From Flavobacteriaceae bacterium UBA6231 (GTDB lineage Bacteria; Bacteroidota; Bacteroidia; Flavobacteriales; Flavobacteriaceae), in contig DJWL01000080.1 of assembly GCA_002441545.1 (NCBI GenBank), positions 1 through 9,606 of the forward strand: DNA of 9,606 nt, in the 5' to 3' direction. Below the pieces are notes generated by a model, which made no database searches, was not told the DNA's origin, and was given only the letters and a program-made list of their open reading frames with translations. How positions within the stretch are numbered: position 1 is the first letter of the stretch; the number at the start of each line of letters is the position of its first letter. Made by a program: the position numbers and the translations under genes. Positions 7,529 to 9,606 of this stretch are shown here, one piece after another.

Positions 7529-8650
7529 ATGAAATTGGCTATTATCTCCCATACGGAACATTATACCCTGGCAGATGGAACTTTGGTTGGATTGAGTTCT
7601 ACAGTTAATGAACTTAATAACTTACAAGCTGAATTTGAAACCATTTATCATATTGCCATGTTACATCATGGAACTGCACCAGCCAATACAATGGCTTATA
7701 ATTCTAAACAGATTATTTTTATACCAATTCCAAAAGTTGGTGGCAAACGATTTAAGGATAAATGGCAAATTATAACAAAAGCTCCTGAAACAATCCGTAT
7801 TATTACCAAAGTTTTAAATGATGCAGATTATTTTCAATTTAGGGCTCCAATAGGGATTGGTGTCTATTTGATTCCATATCTTATATTATTTATAAAAACC
7901 AAAGGCTGGTTTAAGTATGCCGGGAACTGGAATCAAAACAAACCACCTTTAGGTTATGCCCTGCAACGCTGGATGTTAAAAAACCAAAGCAGAAAAGTTA
8001 CCATCAATGGGGTATGGCCCAATCAGCCTAAACAATGCTTAAGTTTTGAAAATCCTTGCTTAACTGAAGATGATATTCTTAAAGGGCGCCAATTTTGTAG
8101 TCAAAAAGTTTGGCTAAATAAAAAAAGCTTCTGTTTTGTTGGGCGTTTGGAACCTGAAAAAGGTGTGCCACTAATTATTGAAACTTTTAAGTTACTATCT
8201 GAGGAAGAGAAGACACATATAGACACTTTGCATTTTATTGGAGATGGAAGACATTATAACCGTTTTAAAAACGAAGTGAAAGATTTGGGAATTACCGTTT
8301 TATTTCATGGGATTTTATCGCGAAAGGATGTTTTTGATGTTTACAAACAAAGCCATGTTTTATTATTGCCTTCGAAGTCGGAAGGCTTTCCAAAGGTAAT
8401 CATTGAGTCCATGAATTTTGGATGCATTCCCATTGTTTCTAATGTATCTTCCATAGGTCATTATATTTCATATGGAGTTCATGGGTATTTAATGGAGTCC
8501 CTAACCCCTTCAGCTTTATTAAAACAATTGCAAATTGTTTTACAATTACATTCTGATGATTATCTTAGAATTGTTAAAAATCAAGAATCCATTATTCGTA
8601 AATTTACCTATTCCAATTACCATCGTCATTTAAAAGACAAGGTACTTTAA
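7529..8650 (+). CDS. GT4-family glycosyltransferase (fourth)
   Basis: GT4-type glycosyltransferase of 373 aa. The donor domain is clear: FVGRLEPEKG (GRLEPEKG at 205-212), FIGDG, and the EX7E pair E285-E293 in EGFPKVIIESMNFG. The N-terminal acceptor domain is less standard. It begins MKLAIISHTEHYTLADG without the usual Gly-Gly loop, and has a hydrophobic stretch near residues 108-123 (PIGIGVYLIPYLILFI) followed by KYAGNWNQNKPP. That may reflect a lipid-linked acceptor or membrane association, which is inference. The gene starts 17 bp after the previous stop. The next gene begins 12 bp after this stop and in the same frame. The enzyme presumably adds a late sugar of the repeat unit; donor and linkage are not deducible. 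Confidence 0.88.
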   Translation: MKLAIISHTEHYTLADGTLVGLSSTVNELNNLQAEFETIYHIAMLHHGTAPANTMAYNSKQIIFIPIPKVGGKRFKDKWQIITKAPETIRIITKVLNDADYFQFRAPIGIGVYLIPYLILFIKTKGWFKYAGNWNQNKPPLGYALQRWMLKNQSRKVTINGVWPNQPKQCLSFENPCLTEDDILKGRQFCSQKVWLNKKSFCFVGRLEPEKGVPLIIETFKLLSEEEKTHIDTLHFIGDGRHYNRFKNEVKDLGITVLFHGILSRKDVFDVYKQSHVLLLPSKSEGFPKVIIESMNFGCIPIVSNVSSIGHYISYGVHGYLMESLTPSALLKQLQIVLQLHSDDYLRIVKNQESIIRKFTYSNYHRHLKDKVL

Positions 8651-8662
8651 ACCGTTAATGTA

Positions 8663-9606
8663 TTGAATATTAAAGCACATCGATTTAATAAAGACAACTA
8701 TATTTTTTTAGTGTTGTTTCACATAGCGATTGGGTTATTAATATTTCTATTTAAACCTTTTGCTAAGGTTTATTTCATGATACTAATGGTTTATTTTATA
8801 GGAAGAATCATTTTAGTGTCTGAAGAAAAAAAAACACAAGAAGTGCTTTTAGCTTGTGCCTATTTTGTAGGAGCTGAGGTCTTTTTTAGAATGACCAAAG
8901 CTGGATTAGCTTATGAAGCTAGCAAATATCTGGTGATCCTCTTTATGCTAATGGGCATGTTTTTTAAAGGTATCTCTGGAAAGGGGTATCCCTACTTTTT
9001 ATATTTGTTACTATTATTTCCTGCCATACTAGTAGCATCTGTAACCCTTACTTACGATGCCAATTTTAGAACTAACATTGCATTTGTTTTGAGTGGTCCC
9101 GTCTGTTTAGGGATTGCTGCGTTATTTTGCTATGATCGTCGCGTAACACAAGCACAGCTTTTGGATATTATTTTATACCTTGCCTTACCTTGTATTAGTT
9201 TAACAACTTATTTGTTTTTTTATTCACCGAGTATTAAAGAGACCTTAACTGGCACCGCTTCTAATCATGCTGCTTCCGGGGGGTTTGGCCCCAATCAAGT
9301 TGCTACTGCCTTGGGACTAGGTATGACTGCTATGGTTATACGATTTTTTATGGCTTCGCCAACCACTATTCTTAAAGCCTTAAACATTACTATTGTAATT
9401 GCGATGGCTTACCGAGCTGTTGTGACTTTTAGTCGTGGTGGTGTAATTGCTGCTTTAATTGTTATTGCTGGGTTTTTGTGGGTTTTATTTTTAAAATCTA
9501 ATGGAAGACAAAAAAACAATATTATTCTTTCTTTTATGATATTTTGTATGGCAATGGTTGTAGCTTGGACTATAAGTTCCAACCAATCGTTAGGATTGAT
9601 TGATAA
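8663..9606 (+). CDS. O-antigen ligase/polymerase family membrane protein, 3'-truncated by window edge
   Basis: The frame stays open to the window end, giving 314 visible residues. The protein is strongly hydrophobic with about ten or eleven predicted membrane segments, for example near residues 13-30, 33-52, 86-101, 107-129, 138-156, 166-187, 210-230, 239-256, 261-277 and 287-304. Two blocks are diagnostic as I know the family: SGGFGPNQVATALGLG (205-220) and TFSRGG (255-260), the latter being the conserved Arg region of Wzy_C/O-antigen ligase proteins. Such proteins transfer or polymerise undecaprenyl-linked glycans in the periplasmic leaflet; polymerase (Wzy) and ligase (WaaL) cannot be separated by sequence here. 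The best start is TTG at 8663. The nearby ATG at 8658 is followed by TGA after one codon, and the next in-frame ATG (8777) would remove the first helix. The C-terminus lies beyond the window. Confidence 0.9.
   Translation, partial: MNIKAHRFNKDNYIFLVLFHIAIGLLIFLFKPFAKVYFMILMVYFIGRIILVSEEKKTQEVLLACAYFVGAEVFFRMTKAGLAYEASKYLVILFMLMGMFFKGISGKGYPYFLYLLLLFPAILVASVTLTYDANFRTNIAFVLSGPVCLGIAALFCYDRRVTQAQLLDIILYLALPCISLTTYLFFYSPSIKETLTGTASNHAASGGFGPNQVATALGLGMTAMVIRFFMASPTTILKALNITIVIAMAYRAVVTFSRGGVIAALIVIAGFLWVLFLKSNGRQKNNIILSFMIFCMAMVVAWTISSNQSLGLID

Noticed and set aside
1..9606. tRNA, rRNA, CRISPR arrays, insertion sequences or long repeats
   Set aside because: The window is almost completely filled by eight coding regions. 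No repeat arrays, transposase motifs or inverted terminal repeats were seen by eye; a dot plot and RNA search would be needed to exclude short ones.

Overview
The window looks like part of a surface-polysaccharide (O-antigen, capsule or exopolysaccharide) biosynthesis locus from a Bacteroidota bacterium, most probably a flavobacterium. The DNA is visibly AT-rich. Start codons lack convincing Shine-Dalgarno sequences and sit in A/T-rich leaders. The O-antigen ligase/polymerase-like protein at the right edge resembles flavobacterial members of that family as I remember them. I cannot place a genus from the sequence alone.

All eight genes lie on the + strand and are tightly packed. From left to right: an asparagine-synthetase-type amidotransferase cut by the left edge (1-1634); a GT4 glycosyltransferase (1610-2746, overlapping asnB by 25 bp); a second GT4 glycosyltransferase (2749-3921, 2-bp gap); an exostosin/GT47-like glycosyltransferase (3960-5015); a GT2 glycosyltransferase with a long N-terminal extension and a C-terminal hydrophobic segment (5078-6415); a third GT4 enzyme (6405-7511, 11-bp overlap); a fourth GT4 enzyme (7529-8650); and a polytopic membrane protein of the O-antigen ligase/polymerase (Wzy/WaaL) family, cut by the right edge (8663 onward, probable TTG start). 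The largest gap is 62 bp. I see no terminator and no convincing promoter, so the whole window is probably one transcription unit that continues on both sides.

Working model (inference): the six glycosyltransferases add sugars one after another to an undecaprenyl-linked intermediate at the cytoplasmic face of the inner membrane. The Wzy-like protein polymerises the repeat units, or ligates the glycan, on the periplasmic side. The AsnB-like enzyme may amidate a sugar carboxylate in the repeat unit. The flippase, initiating phosphoglycosyltransferase, nucleotide-sugar enzymes and export proteins are not in the window. No RNA genes, mobile elements, CRISPR arrays or long repeats were seen. I found no clearly unprecedented system. 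The points most worth a second look are the amidotransferase's role, the exostosin-like enzyme, the unusual architecture of the GT2 protein, and two GT4 enzymes lacking a usual donor-site arginine.
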